DNA of 64,000 bases from Xanthomonas albilineans (GCF_002939705.1 NZ_MDCB01000010.1:62001-126000), one strand, 5' to 3'; positions 39,316 through 50,026 are shown, numbered from the stretch's first letter. Notes: generated by a model from the sequence alone, not told the origin. A program made the numbers and translations.

Positions 39316-41466
39316 ATGGATATCACTCTCTCCAAGAGTTTGTTGATCGCAGTGGTGCTCGCACCGCTCGTGGGCAGCATCGTCGCCGGCCTGTTCGGCC
39401 GTCAGGTCGGCCGCAAGGGTGCCCAGGTTGCGACCATCCTCGGCGTGGCGATCAGCTGCGCGCTGTCGTGCTGGACGTTGTATCAGCTGGTCGGGCAGGG
39501 CGCCGCGCCGTTCAATCAGAACCTCTACACCTTCTTCGAGGTGGGCCACTATTCGGCGCATGTCGGCTTCATGGTCGACCGCCTGACCGCGATGATGATG
39601 GTAGTGGTGACCTTTGTGTCGTTGCTGGTGCACGTCTACACCATCGGCTACATGGCCGACGATCCGGGTTACCAGCGTTTCTTCAGCTACATCTCCTTGT
39701 TCACCTTCTCGATGTTGAGCCTGGTGATGAGCAACAACTTCCTGCAGCTGTTCTTCGGCTGGGAAGCGGTGGGTCTGGTTTCGTACCTGTTGATCGGCTT
39801 CTGGTTCAAGCGCCCGACCGCGGTGTTCGCCAATATGAAGGCGTTCCTGGTCAACCGCGTCGGCGACTTCGGCTTCATCCTCGGCATTGCCGGCGTGCTG
39901 CTGTGGTTCGGTACGCTGGACTACGCCACCGTGTTCGCCAATGCCACCGCCGTGCTCGGCAGCGATGCTGCTGGTGGCATGGCCAATGTGCAACTGTTGC
40001 AGGGCCACCCATGGAACGTGGCCACCATCATTTGCATCTGCCTGTTCATCGGCGCGATGGGCAAGTCGGCGCAGGTGCCATTGCACGTGTGGTTGCCTGA
40101 CTCGATGGAAGGCCCGACGCCGATTTCGGCGCTGATCCACGCCGCGACTATGGTGACCGCCGGCATCTTCATGGTGGCGCGGATGTCGCCGCTGTTCGAA
40201 TTGTCGCAGACCGCGTTGAACTTCGTGTTGTGCATCGGCGCCACCACGGCGTTCTTCACCGGTCTGATCGGTATCGTGCAGAACGACATCAAGCGCGTGG
40301 TCGCTTATTCGACGCTGTCGCAACTGGGTTACATGACCGTGGCGCTGGGTGTGTCGGCGTATTCGGCGGCGGTGTTCCACCTGATGACCCATGCCTTCTT
40401 CAAGGCCCTGCTGTTCCTGGCTGCCGGCTCGGTGATTATCGGTATGCACCACGAACAGGACATGCGCAAAATGGGTGGCCTGCGCAAATACATGCCGATC
40501 ACCTACTGGACCAGCGTGATCGGCACCCTGGCCTTGGTCGGCACGCCGTTCTTCGCCGGTTTTTACTCCAAGGACACGATCATCGAAGCCGCCAAGCATC
40601 ATGCCGAGGGCGCTGCGTTCTGGAGCATCGCCAGCTACGGTTACTGGGCCGTGCTCGGTGGCGTGTTGATCACCAGCTTCTACAGCTTCCGCCTGCTATT
40701 CCTGACCTTTCACGGCCAGGAGCGTTTCCGCGACGCGCATGCGGCACACGACGATCACGCGCATCACGGCAGCGCGCATGATGCACATGCACACGATGCG
40801 CACGACGATCATGGGCATGGTCATCACGGCGCACATGAGCCGCACGAGTCGCCGTGGGTGGTGACGCTGCCGCTGGTATTGCTGGCGATCCCGTCGATCG
40901 CGATCGGTTTCTTCACCATCGGCCCCATGCTGTACGGCACCGACTGGGCGGGGCATCCGGCCGTGGAGGCGATCCAGGGCCAGACGGTCAGCTTTTTCAC
41001 CGGCATTGTCGATTTTTATGATCCGGCGCGCGACACCATCGGCGCGCTGGCCGAGGAGTTTCATGGGCCGGTCGCGTCCGCATTGGCGGGGCTGGCCCAG
41101 CCTCCGTTCTGGTTGACCGTGGCCGGTTTCTTCCTGGCTTGGGGCCTGTACCTGTGGAAGCCCGAGCTGGCGGCAAAGGCGCGCAAGAGCTTTGCGTTGC
41201 CGGTGCGGATCCTTGAGAACAAATACGGCTTCGACAAGCTCTGGATCGGCGGTTTCGCCGGTGGCGGCCTGCGCCTGGGCAAGCTGTCGCGCGCGGTCGA
41301 TACCCATCTCGTGGACGGCGTCATGGTCAACGGCGCCGCGCGCGTGGTCGACCTGGCGGCCAATCTGCTGCGCCGCACGCAGTCCGGGTTCCTCTATCAC
41401 TATGCCTTCGCGATGATCATCGGTCTCATTGCCCTGTTGGGCGTGCTGATGCATTTCTGGCGTTGA
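39316..41466 (+). CDS. nuoL: NADH-quinone oxidoreductase subunit L with a His-rich insert
   Basis: Antiporter-like proton-pumping subunit at the distal end of the membrane arm; 716 residues. Core motifs include FFGWEAVGLVSYLLIGFW (pump glutamate), QVPLHVWLPDSMEGPTPISALIHAATMV and FKALLFLAAGSVI (lysines). The C-terminal lateral helix region is present (FALPVRILENKYGFDKLW). Between helices, residues about 475-510 contain 15 histidines in under 40 residues, likely a solvent-exposed loop that could bind metal; its role is unknown. Confidence 0.97.
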   Translation: MDITLSKSLLIAVVLAPLVGSIVAGLFGRQVGRKGAQVATILGVAISCALSCWTLYQLVGQGAAPFNQNLYTFFEVGHYSAHVGFMVDRLTAMMMVVVTFVSLLVHVYTIGYMADDPGYQRFFSYISLFTFSMLSLVMSNNFLQLFFGWEAVGLVSYLLIGFWFKRPTAVFANMKAFLVNRVGDFGFILGIAGVLLWFGTLDYATVFANATAVLGSDAAGGMANVQLLQGHPWNVATIICICLFIGAMGKSAQVPLHVWLPDSMEGPTPISALIHAATMVTAGIFMVARMSPLFELSQTALNFVLCIGATTAFFTGLIGIVQNDIKRVVAYSTLSQLGYMTVALGVSAYSAAVFHLMTHAFFKALLFLAAGSVIIGMHHEQDMRKMGGLRKYMPITYWTSVIGTLALVGTPFFAGFYSKDTIIEAAKHHAEGAAFWSIASYGYWAVLGGVLITSFYSFRLLFLTFHGQERFRDAHAAHDDHAHHGSAHDAHAHDAHDDHGHGHHGAHEPHESPWVVTLPLVLLAIPSIAIGFFTIGPMLYGTDWAGHPAVEAIQGQTVSFFTGIVDFYDPARDTIGALAEEFHGPVASALAGLAQPPFWLTVAGFFLAWGLYLWKPELAAKARKSFALPVRILENKYGFDKLWIGGFAGGGLRLGKLSRAVDTHLVDGVMVNGAARVVDLAANLLRRTQSGFLYHYAFAMIIGLIALLGVLMHFWR

Positions 41467-41486
41467 CCTGTACGGAATAAGATCAC

Positions 41487-42989
41487 GTGTCGAACTGGCC
41501 TCTACTCTCTCTTTTGATCTGGCTGCCGATCGTCGGCGGCGCGCTGATCCTCGCCTTGCGTGATGCGCACGCGGCGCGTTGGGCGTCGCTGCTGGTGGCG
41601 TTGCTGACCTTCGCGCTCAGCGTTCCGCTGCTCACCGGCTTTGATTACGCCAGCGATGCGTTGCAGTTCGTCGAGACCCACGCCTGGATCCCGGCCTACA
41701 ACATCGGCTACAACCTCGGCGCCGACGGCATCGCGGTGGCGTTGATCGTGCTGACCACGCTGGTGACGGTGCTGGCGCTGATCGGTGCCTGGACTTCGAT
41801 CGACAAGCGGGTCAACCAGTACGTGGCCGCATTCCTGATCCTGGAAGGCGTCACCGTCGGTATCTTCTCTGCCACCGATGCGATGCTGTTCTACGTGTTC
41901 TTCGAGGCGATGCTGATCCCGATGTTCCTGATCATCGGCATCTGGGGCGGCCCGCGTCGCATCTATGCGGCGGTCAAGTTCTTCCTCTACACCTTCCTCG
42001 GCTCTGTGCTGATGCTGGTCGGGTTGATCTACCTGTACCTGAAGGGCGGCAGCTTCCAGCTCGCCGACCTGTATCATCTGTCATTGACGGCCAAGGAGCA
42101 GACTTGGCTGTTCTTTGCCTTCCTGATCGCCTTCGCGGTGAAGGTGCCGATGTTCCCGGTGCACACCTGGTTGCCGGACGCGCACGTCGAGGCGCCGACC
42201 GCCGGTTCGGTGATCCTGGCGGCGATCGCGCTGAAGATCGGCGGTTACGGGTTCCTACGCTTCAATCTGCCGATCCTGCCCGACGCCAGCAACGAGTGGG
42301 CGTGGCTGGTGATCGCGCTGTCGTTGATCGCGGTGGTCTATGTCGGTTTGGTCGCATTGGTTCAGGACGACATGAAGAAGCTGATCGCGTATTCGTCGAT
42401 TGCGCACATGGGCTTCGTCACCCTGGGCGCGTTCGTCGCCTTCGCCCTGGTCGGGTTCGGGAGCGTGGATGCCGCGCGGTTGGGCTTGCAAGGCGCGATG
42501 GTGCAGATGATCTCGCACGGTTTCGTGTCCGGCGCGATGTTCTCCTGCGTCGGTGTGCTGTACGACCGCATGCACAGTCGTCGCATCGCCGACTACGGCG
42601 GCGTGGTCAACGTGATGCCGTGGTTCGCCACCTTCGCCATGCTGTTCTTCATGGCCAACGCGGGCCTGCCCGGCACCAGCGGTTTCGTCGGCGAGTTCAT
42701 GGTGATCATGGCCAGCTTCCAGACGCATCCGCTGCTGGCCTTTGGGGCTGCGACCACGCTGGTGATCACCGCTGCCTACACCCTGTGGCTGTATCGCCGC
42801 GTGTTCTTTGGCGAGGTTGCCAACGCACACGTGGCCGAGTTGAAGGACATCAATGGCCGCGAGGCGCTGGTGCTGGGCGTGTTTGCGCTCGGCGTGCTCG
42901 CCCTTGGCCTGTATCCGAAGCCGTTGACCGACCTGATGGAGCCCTCGATCGCGAAGCTGGCGGCGCAGATTGCCACCAGCAAGTTGTAA
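41487..42989 (+). CDS. nuoM: NADH-quinone oxidoreductase subunit M (GTG start)
   Basis: Second antiporter-like pump subunit, 500 residues, about 14 helices. Pump glutamate in FYVFFEAMLIPMFLIIG and the discontinuous-helix region KVPMFPVHTWLPDAHVEAPTAGSVILA are conserved. The GTG at 41487 (MSNWPLLSLL) is the only sensible start. A 30-base gap separates it from nuoN. Confidence 0.97.
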   Translation: MSNWPLLSLLIWLPIVGGALILALRDAHAARWASLLVALLTFALSVPLLTGFDYASDALQFVETHAWIPAYNIGYNLGADGIAVALIVLTTLVTVLALIGAWTSIDKRVNQYVAAFLILEGVTVGIFSATDAMLFYVFFEAMLIPMFLIIGIWGGPRRIYAAVKFFLYTFLGSVLMLVGLIYLYLKGGSFQLADLYHLSLTAKEQTWLFFAFLIAFAVKVPMFPVHTWLPDAHVEAPTAGSVILAAIALKIGGYGFLRFNLPILPDASNEWAWLVIALSLIAVVYVGLVALVQDDMKKLIAYSSIAHMGFVTLGAFVAFALVGFGSVDAARLGLQGAMVQMISHGFVSGAMFSCVGVLYDRMHSRRIADYGGVVNVMPWFATFAMLFFMANAGLPGTSGFVGEFMVIMASFQTHPLLAFGAATTLVITAAYTLWLYRRVFFGEVANAHVAELKDINGREALVLGVFALGVLALGLYPKPLTDLMEPSIAKLAAQIATSKL

Positions 42990-43022
42990 GCGGCTGTCGA
43001 GCGTATTGATTCCAGAGACTTG

Positions 43023-44501
43023 ATGATGACCACCCCTGCGCTGCTGCCCCTGACTACCGTTGACCTGCCGCCCTTGCTCCCTGAGTTGGCGTTGACGGCC
43101 GGTGCTTTCGCCCTGCTGATGCTCGATCTGTTCATCAGTGAGCGTAACAAGGCCTGGACCCACATCGTCTCGGTGGCGATCCTGCTTGCGGTGTTCGCCA
43201 TGTTGCTGGCCGGCGTTGGCGGGCAGGGCACGGTATTCAACGGTATGTTCGTGCGCGATGCCGCTGCCGATGTGATGAAGACGGTGATCGTCGGTCTCAG
43301 TACGCTGACCTTGATCTACGGTTGGAGCTACCTGCGCGAGCGCAAGCTTTACCAGGGCGAGATCCCGGTGTTGGTGCTGTTCGCCACGGTCGGCATGATG
43401 ATCCTGGTCTCGGCCGGTAGCCTGCTGATGGTCTACCTGGGACTGGAGTTGCTGGCGCTGTGTTCCTATGCGCTGGTCGCCTCCAGTCGCGACAACGGCA
43501 TGGCCGCCGAAGCGGCGATGAAGTACATCGTGCTCGGTTCGCTGGCCTCCGGCCTGCTGCTCTACGGTATGTCGCTGATCTACGGTGCGACCGGTACGTT
43601 GAGTTTGAGTGCCATCCATGACGCGATCGGCAGCGGTCACGAGCGCACTTTGCTGCTCACCGGTACGGTGTTCCTGATCGCCGGCATTGCCTTCAAGCTC
43701 GGTGCCGCACCCTTCCACATGTGGTTGCCCGATGTGTACCAAGGCGCGCCCGCGCCGGTCGCGCTGTTCATCAGTTCCGCCTCGAAAGTCGCGGCGTTCG
43801 GTATGGCTTACCGTTTGCTGGAAGTGGGCGTCGGTCCGCTGTCAACGCAATGGCACTGGGTGATTGGTGGCCTGGCGGCGTTGTCGCTGGTGGTCGGCAA
43901 TTTGATGGCGGTGGCGCAGAGCAACCTCAAGCGTATGCTGGCCTACTCCACGGTGTCGCATATCGGTTTCTTGCTGCTGGGTGTGGCCGGTGGTGGCGAG
44001 CGTGGTTATGCCGCGGGGCTGTTCTACGCGATTTGTTATGCGGTGATGTCCACTGCGGCGTTCGGCGCGATCATCGCGATGTCGCGCAAGGGCTTCGAGG
44101 CTGAGCAGATCGACGATTTCAAGGGCTTGAACGCGCGTAACCCGTGGATGGCGTTGCTGGTGCTGTGCATCATGGTCTCGTTGGCCGGTGTGCCGCCATT
44201 CCTGGGTTTCTGGGCCAAAATGGCTGTGCTGGGCGCGGTGGTCGCGGTGCCCGACCAAACCCTGTGGTGGACTGGCTTGGCCGTGCTGTCGGTGCTGTGC
44301 GCGGTGATCGGCGCGTTCTACTACCTGCGCGTGATCAAGGTGATGTATTTCGACGAGCCGGTCGGCGCGCCGTTGCCGGCCAACGACGACCGTGTGCTGG
44401 GGGTTGCGCTGTGCGTCAATGCGCTGGGCTTGTTGGCGTTCGGTATGGCGTGGAGCCCGTTGATGGCATGGTGCCAGCGCGCCTTTGCGCATTTGGCTTG
44501 A
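43023..44501 (+). CDS. nuoN: NADH-quinone oxidoreductase subunit N
   Basis: Third antiporter-like subunit, about 492 residues. Conserved segments are YLGLELLALCSYALVA (pump glutamate), FKLGAAPFHMWLPDVYQGAPAPVALFIS and MLAYSTVSHIGFLLLG. Starts at TTG 43020, ATG 43023 and ATG 43026 are all in frame; ATG 43023 was taken as the first ATG, with GAGA at 43014. It is the last nuo gene; a strong terminator hairpin lies 39 bases past the stop. Confidence 0.96.
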   Translation: MMTTPALLPLTTVDLPPLLPELALTAGAFALLMLDLFISERNKAWTHIVSVAILLAVFAMLLAGVGGQGTVFNGMFVRDAAADVMKTVIVGLSTLTLIYGWSYLRERKLYQGEIPVLVLFATVGMMILVSAGSLLMVYLGLELLALCSYALVASSRDNGMAAEAAMKYIVLGSLASGLLLYGMSLIYGATGTLSLSAIHDAIGSGHERTLLLTGTVFLIAGIAFKLGAAPFHMWLPDVYQGAPAPVALFISSASKVAAFGMAYRLLEVGVGPLSTQWHWVIGGLAALSLVVGNLMAVAQSNLKRMLAYSTVSHIGFLLLGVAGGGERGYAAGLFYAICYAVMSTAAFGAIIAMSRKGFEAEQIDDFKGLNARNPWMALLVLCIMVSLAGVPPFLGFWAKMAVLGAVVAVPDQTLWWTGLAVLSVLCAVIGAFYYLRVIKVMYFDEPVGAPLPANDDRVLGVALCVNALGLLAFGMAWSPLMAWCQRAFAHLA

Positions 44502-44540
44502 GAGGGCAGCGGCCCCGGTTTTCAAAACTGTTCGCGACGC

Positions 44541-44570
44541 CGCCGCCGAAAGGCGGCGTTGTCGTTTTAC
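44541..44570 (+). terminator. rho-independent terminator of the nuo operon
   Basis: CGCCGCC-GAAA-GGCGGCG (44541-44558) is a 7-bp GC stem with a GNRA-type tetraloop, followed by TTGTCGTTTT. Position after nuoN fits the end of the 14-gene operon. Confidence 0.8.
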
Positions 44571-44671
44571 GCATACGGCGATGTGAGCGCTGTTTCGCCT
44601 GCGAGCGCAGGTGTTTGGTATGTGCCCTGCGGTCGGCTGGAATCTAGGTCACATCAAAATGCGATCAGGGC

Positions 44672-44700
44672 TTGCAAGTGCGTCGCTAAGTCTTCATAAT
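44672..44700 (+). promoter_or_regulatory. sigma-70-type promoter for the initiator tRNA / rimP operon
   Basis: TTGCAA (44672-44677) and CATAAT (44695-44700) are separated by exactly 17 bases, and the tRNA begins 11 bases after the -10 box. Confidence 0.7.
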
Positions 44701-44711
44701 TCCGCTTCTGC

Positions 44712-44788
44712 TGCGGGGTGGAGCAGTCTGGCAGCTCGTCGGGCTCATAACCCGAAGGTCGCAGGTTCAAATCCTGCCCCCGCTACCA
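44712..44788 (+). tRNA. initiator tRNA-fMet (CAT)
   Basis: A 77-base tRNA with encoded CCA. The anticodon stem has the three consecutive G-C pairs (GGG/CCC) that mark initiators, around the loop CTCATAA. Positions 1 and 72 do not pair (T and T in the gene), which is required for formylation; the E. coli pair is C and A. It heads the rimP-nusA-infB-rbfA-truB-rpsO-pnp cluster, as metY does in E. coli. Confidence 0.96.
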
Positions 44789-44906
44789 TATTTGTTTTCT
44801 GCAACAATCAGCACAACGGTTGTTTGTAAGAGATAAGTTTGGGCTTCGCGATGACGTATGTTCCCGTCGTCGCAACCGGAATCCAGCGTGACCGGAGTCT
44901 TACCGG

Positions 44907-44931
44907 ACAAGGGGCCCAGCGGGCCCTTTGT
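44907..44931 (+). terminator. hairpin in the rimP leader, possible attenuator
   Basis: ACAAGGGGCCC and GGGCCCTTTGT form an 11-bp stem (one wobble) with an AGC loop between tRNA-fMet and rimP. The following sequence is CGTTTCC, a poor U-run, so partial termination or processing of the tRNA 3' side is more likely than full termination. Confidence 0.45.
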
Positions 44932-44993
44932 CGTTTCCGGGGAGTGGGAACTGCGTTAAACCGATTCTTTTTCATTCTGATGCAAGGCAGTCT

Positions 44994-45599
44994 GTGAGCG
45001 ACAAAGCAAACGAAATCGCGAATTTGCTGGGTCCGACCGTGGATGCATTGGGTCTGGAGTTGCTGGGCGCGGAGTATCTGCCAGCGTCCGGTGGTGCCAC
45101 GTTGCGCTTGTATATCGACGTGCCGTTGGGCGAACAGCCCGAGCGCATGGTCAACATCGACGACTGCGAACGGGTCAGCCGCGAAGTGTCGGCGCAACTG
45201 GACGTGGAGGATCCCATCAGCGGCAATTACACGCTGGAAGTGTCCTCGCCGGGTGTGGATCGCCCGTTGTTCACCGCCGAGCAGTTTGCGCGCCATCGCG
45301 ACGAATCGGTGAAAGTGGTGCTGAAACTGCCGCAGCAGGGTCGCAGGCGTCTGCAGGGGCGTATCGTCCAGGTCGAGCTGGACGCCGGTCGGATCGTGTT
45401 CGAGGTCGACGGCGCCGAGCTGACGGTGGATTTCGACAATATCGATAAGGCGCGGATTCTGCCCGACTGGGCAGCACTGGGCCTAGCGCCGACCAAGCCG
45501 GGCAAGGGGCCAAAGCCTGCCGGCAAAAACGCAAAATCCAATAAGAAACCATCCAACGAACCGGCGGCCGATACGGCTGCGCGCGGAGCGAAAGAATGA
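44994..45599 (+). CDS. rimP: ribosome maturation factor RimP (GTG start)
   Basis: Needed for 30S subunit maturation. The protein has 201 residues: the N-terminal RimP domain ([24 protein letters not shown]), the [16 protein letters not shown] motif and [14 protein letters not shown], then the SH3-like C-terminal domain, followed by a Lys/Pro-rich tail (about residues 160-201) that E. coli lacks. The GTG at 44994 has AAGG 6 bases before it. The stop overlaps the nusA ATG by 4 bases. Confidence 0.94.
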   Translation: MSDKANEIANLLGPTVDALGLELLGAEYLPASGGATLRLYIDVPLGEQPERMVNIDDCERVSREVSAQLDVEDPISGNYTLEVSSPGVDRPLFTAEQFARHRDESVKVVLKLPQQGRRRLQGRIVQVELDAGRIVFEVDGAELTVDFDNIDKARILPDWAALGLAPTKPGKGPKPAGKNAKSNKKPSNEPAADTAARGAKE

Positions 45600-47107
45600 G
45601 TAAGGAACTGTTGCTGGTAGTCGATGCGGTCGCTAACGAGAAGGGCGTGCCACGCGAGGTGATCTTCGATGCGATCGAGGCTGCGCTGGCCTCGGCGGCG
45701 AAAAAACGCTACCCCGATCAGGACGTGCTGACGCGTGTCACCATCGATCACAAGGAAGGCAGCTACGAGACCTTTCGTCGCTGGGAAGTGGTGGCTGACG
45801 ATGTGGTGATGGAATCGCCGGATCGGCAGATCCGTCTGATGGATGCGGTCGACGAAGCCGAAGGCGTGGATGTCGGCGACTACATCGAAGAGCAGATCGA
45901 GAACCCGGATTTCGGTCGTATCGCTGCACAGGCCGCCAAGCAGGTGATTGTGCAGCGCGTGCGCGAGGCCGAGCGCCAACAGGTGGTGGATGCCTGGAAA
46001 GATCGTGTCGGCGAACTGGTCACAGGTGTGGTCAAGCGTGCCGAGCGCGGCAACATCTACGTGGACTTGGGCGGCAATGCCGAGGCGTTCATTCCCAAGG
46101 ACAAGGGCATTCCGCGCGACGTATTGCGCGCTGGCGACCGCGTGCGCGGCTACCTGGCCGAAGTGCGTTCGGAGCCGCGTGGCCCGCAGCTGTTCATTAG
46201 TCGCGCCGCGCCGGAGTTCATGATCGAGCTGTTCAAGCTGGAAGTGCCGGAAGTGGGTCAGGGCCTGGTCGAGATCAAGGCGTGCGCACGCGATCCGGGC
46301 GACCGCGCCAAGATCGCGGTGCTCGCCCACGACACCCGCACCGATCCGATCGGCGCCTGCATCGGCATGCGCGGTTCGCGTGTGCAGGCGGTCTCCAACG
46401 AGCTCAACGGCGAGCGTGTGGACATCGTGCTGTGGAACGACAACCCGGCCAACTTCGTCATCAATGCGATGGCGCCGGCCGAGGTGCAGTCGATCATCGT
46501 CGACGAAGAGAAACACTCGATGGACCTGGCGGTGGCGGAAGATCGCTTGGCTCAGGCGATCGGCAAAGGCGGCCAGAACGTGCGTCTGGCAAGCCGCTTG
46601 ACCGGGTGGCAGCTCAACGTGATGACTGCCGAGCAGGTCGCGGCCAAGTCCGAGGCCGAACAGGCCGTCGCCCGCCAGTTGTTCATGGACAAACTGGAAG
46701 TGGACGAGGAAATCGCCGCGATCCTGGTCGCCGAAGGCTTCAACTCGGTCGAGGAAATCGCCTACGTGCCGGTCGGCGAGCTGCTGGCGGTGGAAGGCTT
46801 CGACGAGGACATCGTCGAGGAACTGCGCGCGCGCGCGCGCGATGCGCTGCTCAACGAGGCGCTGGCCGCCGAAGAGAGCGACGACGGTGGCGTGCCGGCG
46901 GCCGATCTGCTGTCGTTGCCGGGCATGGACGAAGCCACCGCCTATGCGCTGGCTGGCCATGGTGTGCGCACCAGCGAGGATCTGTCGGATCTGGCGGCCG
47001 ACGAAATCCTCGAGTTCGGTATCGAGGACATGGATCACGAGCGCGCCGCGGTGCTGATCCTGGCTGCTCGCGCCGAGGAGATCGCCCGTTTGGAGCGCGG
47101 CGAATGA
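45596..47107 (+). CDS. nusA: transcription termination/antitermination protein NusA
   Basis: RNA polymerase-binding factor acting in pausing, termination and antitermination. The 503-residue protein has the N-terminal polymerase-binding domain, an S1 domain (about residues 135-200, [16 protein letters not shown]), two KH domains (around [16 protein letters not shown] and [16 protein letters not shown]) and two C-terminal acidic AR repeats ([14 protein letters not shown] and [15 protein letters not shown]), as in gammaproteobacteria. Coupled to rimP by a 4-base overlap. Confidence 0.97.
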   Translation: MSKELLLVVDAVANEKGVPREVIFDAIEAALASAAKKRYPDQDVLTRVTIDHKEGSYETFRRWEVVADDVVMESPDRQIRLMDAVDEAEGVDVGDYIEEQIENPDFGRIAAQAAKQVIVQRVREAERQQVVDAWKDRVGELVTGVVKRAERGNIYVDLGGNAEAFIPKDKGIPRDVLRAGDRVRGYLAEVRSEPRGPQLFISRAAPEFMIELFKLEVPEVGQGLVEIKACARDPGDRAKIAVLAHDTRTDPIGACIGMRGSRVQAVSNELNGERVDIVLWNDNPANFVINAMAPAEVQSIIVDEEKHSMDLAVAEDRLAQAIGKGGQNVRLASRLTGWQLNVMTAEQVAAKSEAEQAVARQLFMDKLEVDEEIAAILVAEGFNSVEEIAYVPVGELLAVEGFDEDIVEELRARARDALLNEALAAEESDDGGVPAADLLSLPGMDEATAYALAGHGVRTSEDLSDLAADEILEFGIEDMDHERAAVLILAARAEEIARLERGE

Positions 47108-47124
47108 GTCAGCGATGACCACCG

Positions 47125-47141
47125 CCCTGACCCGATCAGGG
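47125..47141 (+). other. hairpin between nusA and infB
   Basis: CCCTGA-CCCGA-TCAGGG, 17 bases past the nusA stop, followed by CTTAGAATCC. It may be a processing site; TAGAAT right after it resembles a -10 box but has no matching -35. Confidence 0.25.
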
Positions 47142-47202
47142 CTTAGAATCCGCGCTACCTTCGCACGCGTCGAGGGGGCGCCAACCAGATCATAGGATCC
47201 GA

Positions 47203-49905
47203 ATGTCGCAGCAAACCACCATCCGTAAGTTGGCCGAACTGGTGAATACGCCGGTCGAAAAACTGCTGGTTCAACTGGCCGAGGCCGGGATGAAATTCAG
47301 CGGGCCTGACCAGGTCGTTACCAGTACCGAAAAGATGAAGCTGCTGGGCTTCCTGCGCCGTACCCACGGCAAGACCGATAAGCCGGTCGAGGAAGAGGCC
47401 CAGGCGGCGCCGAAGAAGATCACCCTGAACCGCCGCAAGCTGCAGGAAGTGACGGTCAGCGCCGGGCGCAGCAAGACCACGGTCAATGTCGAGGTCCGGC
47501 AGAAGCGTACCTACGTGAAGTCGGCCGAGGATCTGGCGGCCGGTCGGGTGGGCGTTGCCGCATCGGGTGGACGGGTGGACGACGAACGCGCCGAGATCCT
47601 GCGCAAGTTGGAGGAATCCAAACAGCGCAATCTGGCCGAGCAACAGCGTCTGGCCGAGCAGGATCGTGCGCGTGCCGACGAACTGGATCGTAAGCGCAAG
47701 GCCGAGCAGGACGTGCTCGAACGTGCCGAAGCCGAGCGCAAGGCCGCTCAAGCCGAGCAGGAAGCCGACATCGAGGAAGTGGCGGCGTCCACGCCAGCCA
47801 TTGCGCCGAGCACCGTTGCCGCCCCGCGCGCGCCGCGTCCGGCCGCTACGCCGCGTCCGGCGCCTGCGCCGCATCATTCGCCGAAGCCATCCGCCCCGCG
47901 TGGCGATGACCGGACTGCCGGGCATAAGCATAAGACCCGCGGTTCGCATGTGATGGTGGCCGGGGTCGAGGACGACGACAGCACCAGTCGTTTCGCTGGT
48001 CAGCTGCACTTGTCTGCGGCTGATCGTGCGCGCCGTTCCAACGTCCGTAGCAAGCCGCGCGGTGGCAATGCCGGTGGACGCCGTCAGGGCGAACCGTCGC
48101 GCAGCGGTGGGGGCTCGCACGGCTTCGAGCGTCCGACCGCACCGGTGGTGCGCGAGGTGGCGATCGGCGACACCATTACCGTGGCCGATCTAGCGCAGAA
48201 GCTGGCGCTGAAGGGCGGCGATGTGGTCAAGGCGTTGTTCAAGATGGGCGTGATGGCCACCATCACCCAGACGATAGATCACGACACCGCGGCGCTGGTC
48301 ACCGAAGAACTCGGCCACAAGCCGCTGCGTGCCGGCAGTGCCGATGCCGAGGACGCGCTGTTGGCGCACACCGAGGATGATCAGGGCGAAAAGCGGCCGC
48401 GGCCGCCGGTGGTCACCATCATGGGCCACGTCGACCACGGCAAGACCTCCCTGCTGGACTACATCCGCCGCACCAAGGTCGCGACCGGCGAAGCCGGTGG
48501 CATTACGCAGCACATCGGTGCGTATCACGTCGAGACCGGCCGTGGCGTCATCAGCTTCCTGGATACTCCGGGCCACGCCGCGTTCACCTCGATGCGCGCG
48601 CGCGGCGCCAAGCTCACCGATATTGTGGTACTGGTGGTCGCGGCCGACGACGGCGTGATGCCGCAGACGATCGAGGCCGTCAAGCACGCCAAAGCGGCTC
48701 GCGTGCCGTTGATCGTGGCGGTCAACAAGATCGACAAATCCGCGGCCGATCCGCTGCGGGTCAAGAACGAACTGTTGGCGCAGGACGTGGTGGCCGAGGA
48801 ATTCGGTGGCGACACCCAGTTCGTTGAACTCTCGGCCAAGACCGGTCAGGGTATCGACACGCTGCTGGATGCGATTTCGTTGCAGGCCGAAGTGTTGGAA
48901 CTGCGCGCGGTGGCAGAAGGCCGCGCCAGCGGCGTGGTGATCGAGTCTTCGCTGGACAAGGGCCGTGGCCCGGTGGCGACGGTGCTGGTGCAGCAGGGCG
49001 CGCTGAAGAAGGGTGATTACTTGGTGTGCGGCGTGCAATACGGTCGTGTGCGCGCGTTGTTCGACGAAACCGGCCGGCAGCCGAGCGAAGCCGGTCCGTC
49101 GATTCCGGTACAGGTGCTGGGTTTGTCCGGTGTGCCGGATGCGGGCGACGATTTCGTGGTCGTCGACGACGAGCGTCTGGCCAAGGACGTGGCGCAGCAG
49201 CGTGAGACCAAGCGTCGTGAATCGCGCTTGGTGTCCTCGGCGGGCAGTCGCATGGAAGACATCATGTCCCAGCTCGGCAAGGGCGAGGGCCAGTTGTCGT
49301 TGAACCTGGTGATCAAGGCCGATGTGCAGGGGTCGGTGGAGGCACTGAAACAGTCGCTGACCGCACTGTCCAACGAGCGGATCCGCATCAACGTGATTCA
49401 CTCCGGCGTGGGCGGCATCACCGAATCCGATGCGAATTCGGCGTTGGCTTCCAAAGCCACGGTGATCGGTTTCAACGTGCGCGCCGATGCTTCGGCGCGG
49501 CGCATCATCGAGACCAACGGCATCGACCTGCGCTACTTCTCGATCATCTACGACGTGATCGACCAGGTGAAGCAGGTGGCATCGGGTCTGCTGGGCGTGG
49601 AGATCCGCGAAGAAATCATCGGTATCGCGCAGGTACGCGATGTGTTCCGCAGTTCCAAGTTCGGCGCGGTCGCCGGTTGCATGGTGGTGGAGGGCGTGGT
49701 CAAGCGCAACAAGCCGATCCGTGTGCTGCGCGATAACACCGTGGTGTTCGAGGGCGAACTGGAATCGTTGCGGCGCTTCAAGGAGAACGTCGAGGAGGTT
49801 CGCAACGGTACCGAGTGCGGTATCGGCGTGAAGGCCTACAACGACGTCAAGGCCGGCGACCAGATCGAGTGCTTCGAGCGCATCGAAGTGCAGCGCACGC
49901 TTTGA
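47203..49905 (+). CDS. infB: translation initiation factor IF-2
   Basis: GTPase that brings fMet-tRNA to the 30S P site. 900 residues: an IF2_N domain ([17 protein letters not shown]), a long charged Ala/Glu/Lys/Pro-rich linker (about residues 60-310), a second IF2_N copy ([22 protein letters not shown]), the G domain with GHVDHGKT (residues 408-415), DTPGHAAF and NKIDK, then domains II-IV. Internal starts that make shorter IF-2 forms in E. coli cannot be called here. It is followed by a heptad-repeat element. Confidence 0.98.
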   Translation: MSQQTTIRKLAELVNTPVEKLLVQLAEAGMKFSGPDQVVTSTEKMKLLGFLRRTHGKTDKPVEEEAQAAPKKITLNRRKLQEVTVSAGRSKTTVNVEVRQKRTYVKSAEDLAAGRVGVAASGGRVDDERAEILRKLEESKQRNLAEQQRLAEQDRARADELDRKRKAEQDVLERAEAERKAAQAEQEADIEEVAASTPAIAPSTVAAPRAPRPAATPRPAPAPHHSPKPSAPRGDDRTAGHKHKTRGSHVMVAGVEDDDSTSRFAGQLHLSAADRARRSNVRSKPRGGNAGGRRQGEPSRSGGGSHGFERPTAPVVREVAIGDTITVADLAQKLALKGGDVVKALFKMGVMATITQTIDHDTAALVTEELGHKPLRAGSADAEDALLAHTEDDQGEKRPRPPVVTIMGHVDHGKTSLLDYIRRTKVATGEAGGITQHIGAYHVETGRGVISFLDTPGHAAFTSMRARGAKLTDIVVLVVAADDGVMPQTIEAVKHAKAARVPLIVAVNKIDKSAADPLRVKNELLAQDVVAEEFGGDTQFVELSAKTGQGIDTLLDAISLQAEVLELRAVAEGRASGVVIESSLDKGRGPVATVLVQQGALKKGDYLVCGVQYGRVRALFDETGRQPSEAGPSIPVQVLGLSGVPDAGDDFVVVDDERLAKDVAQQRETKRRESRLVSSAGSRMEDIMSQLGKGEGQLSLNLVIKADVQGSVEALKQSLTALSNERIRINVIHSGVGGITESDANSALASKATVIGFNVRADASARRIIETNGIDLRYFSIIYDVIDQVKQVASGLLGVEIREEIIGIAQVRDVFRSSKFGAVAGCMVVEGVVKRNKPIRVLRDNTVVFEGELESLRRFKENVEEVRNGTECGIGVKAYNDVKAGDQIECFERIEVQRTL

Positions 49906-49910
49906 AAGCA

Positions 49911-50026
49911 GGGGCCCGGGGCCTGGGACCCGGGGTCCGGGAAACGCGAGAGCCAAGTGCAACGGCTTTTGCTTTTCCGGGTTCCCGATCCCGGGTCACG
50001 GGTCCCGAATAACGAGATTCCGGACC
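49911..50026. repeat. heptad-repeat element between infB and rbfA
   Basis: Left block (GGGGCCCGGGGCCTGGGACC onward, 49911-49945) and right block (TTCCCGATCCCGGGTCACGG area, 49975-50007) are built of GGGNCCC-like units in opposite senses. The element fills the whole infB-rbfA gap and abuts the rbfA ATG. Confidence 0.65.

Noticed and set aside
45227-47122. A 631-codon minus-strand frame opposite rimP and nusA
   Set aside because: Shadow of nusA; no recognisable domains and no ribosome binding site.
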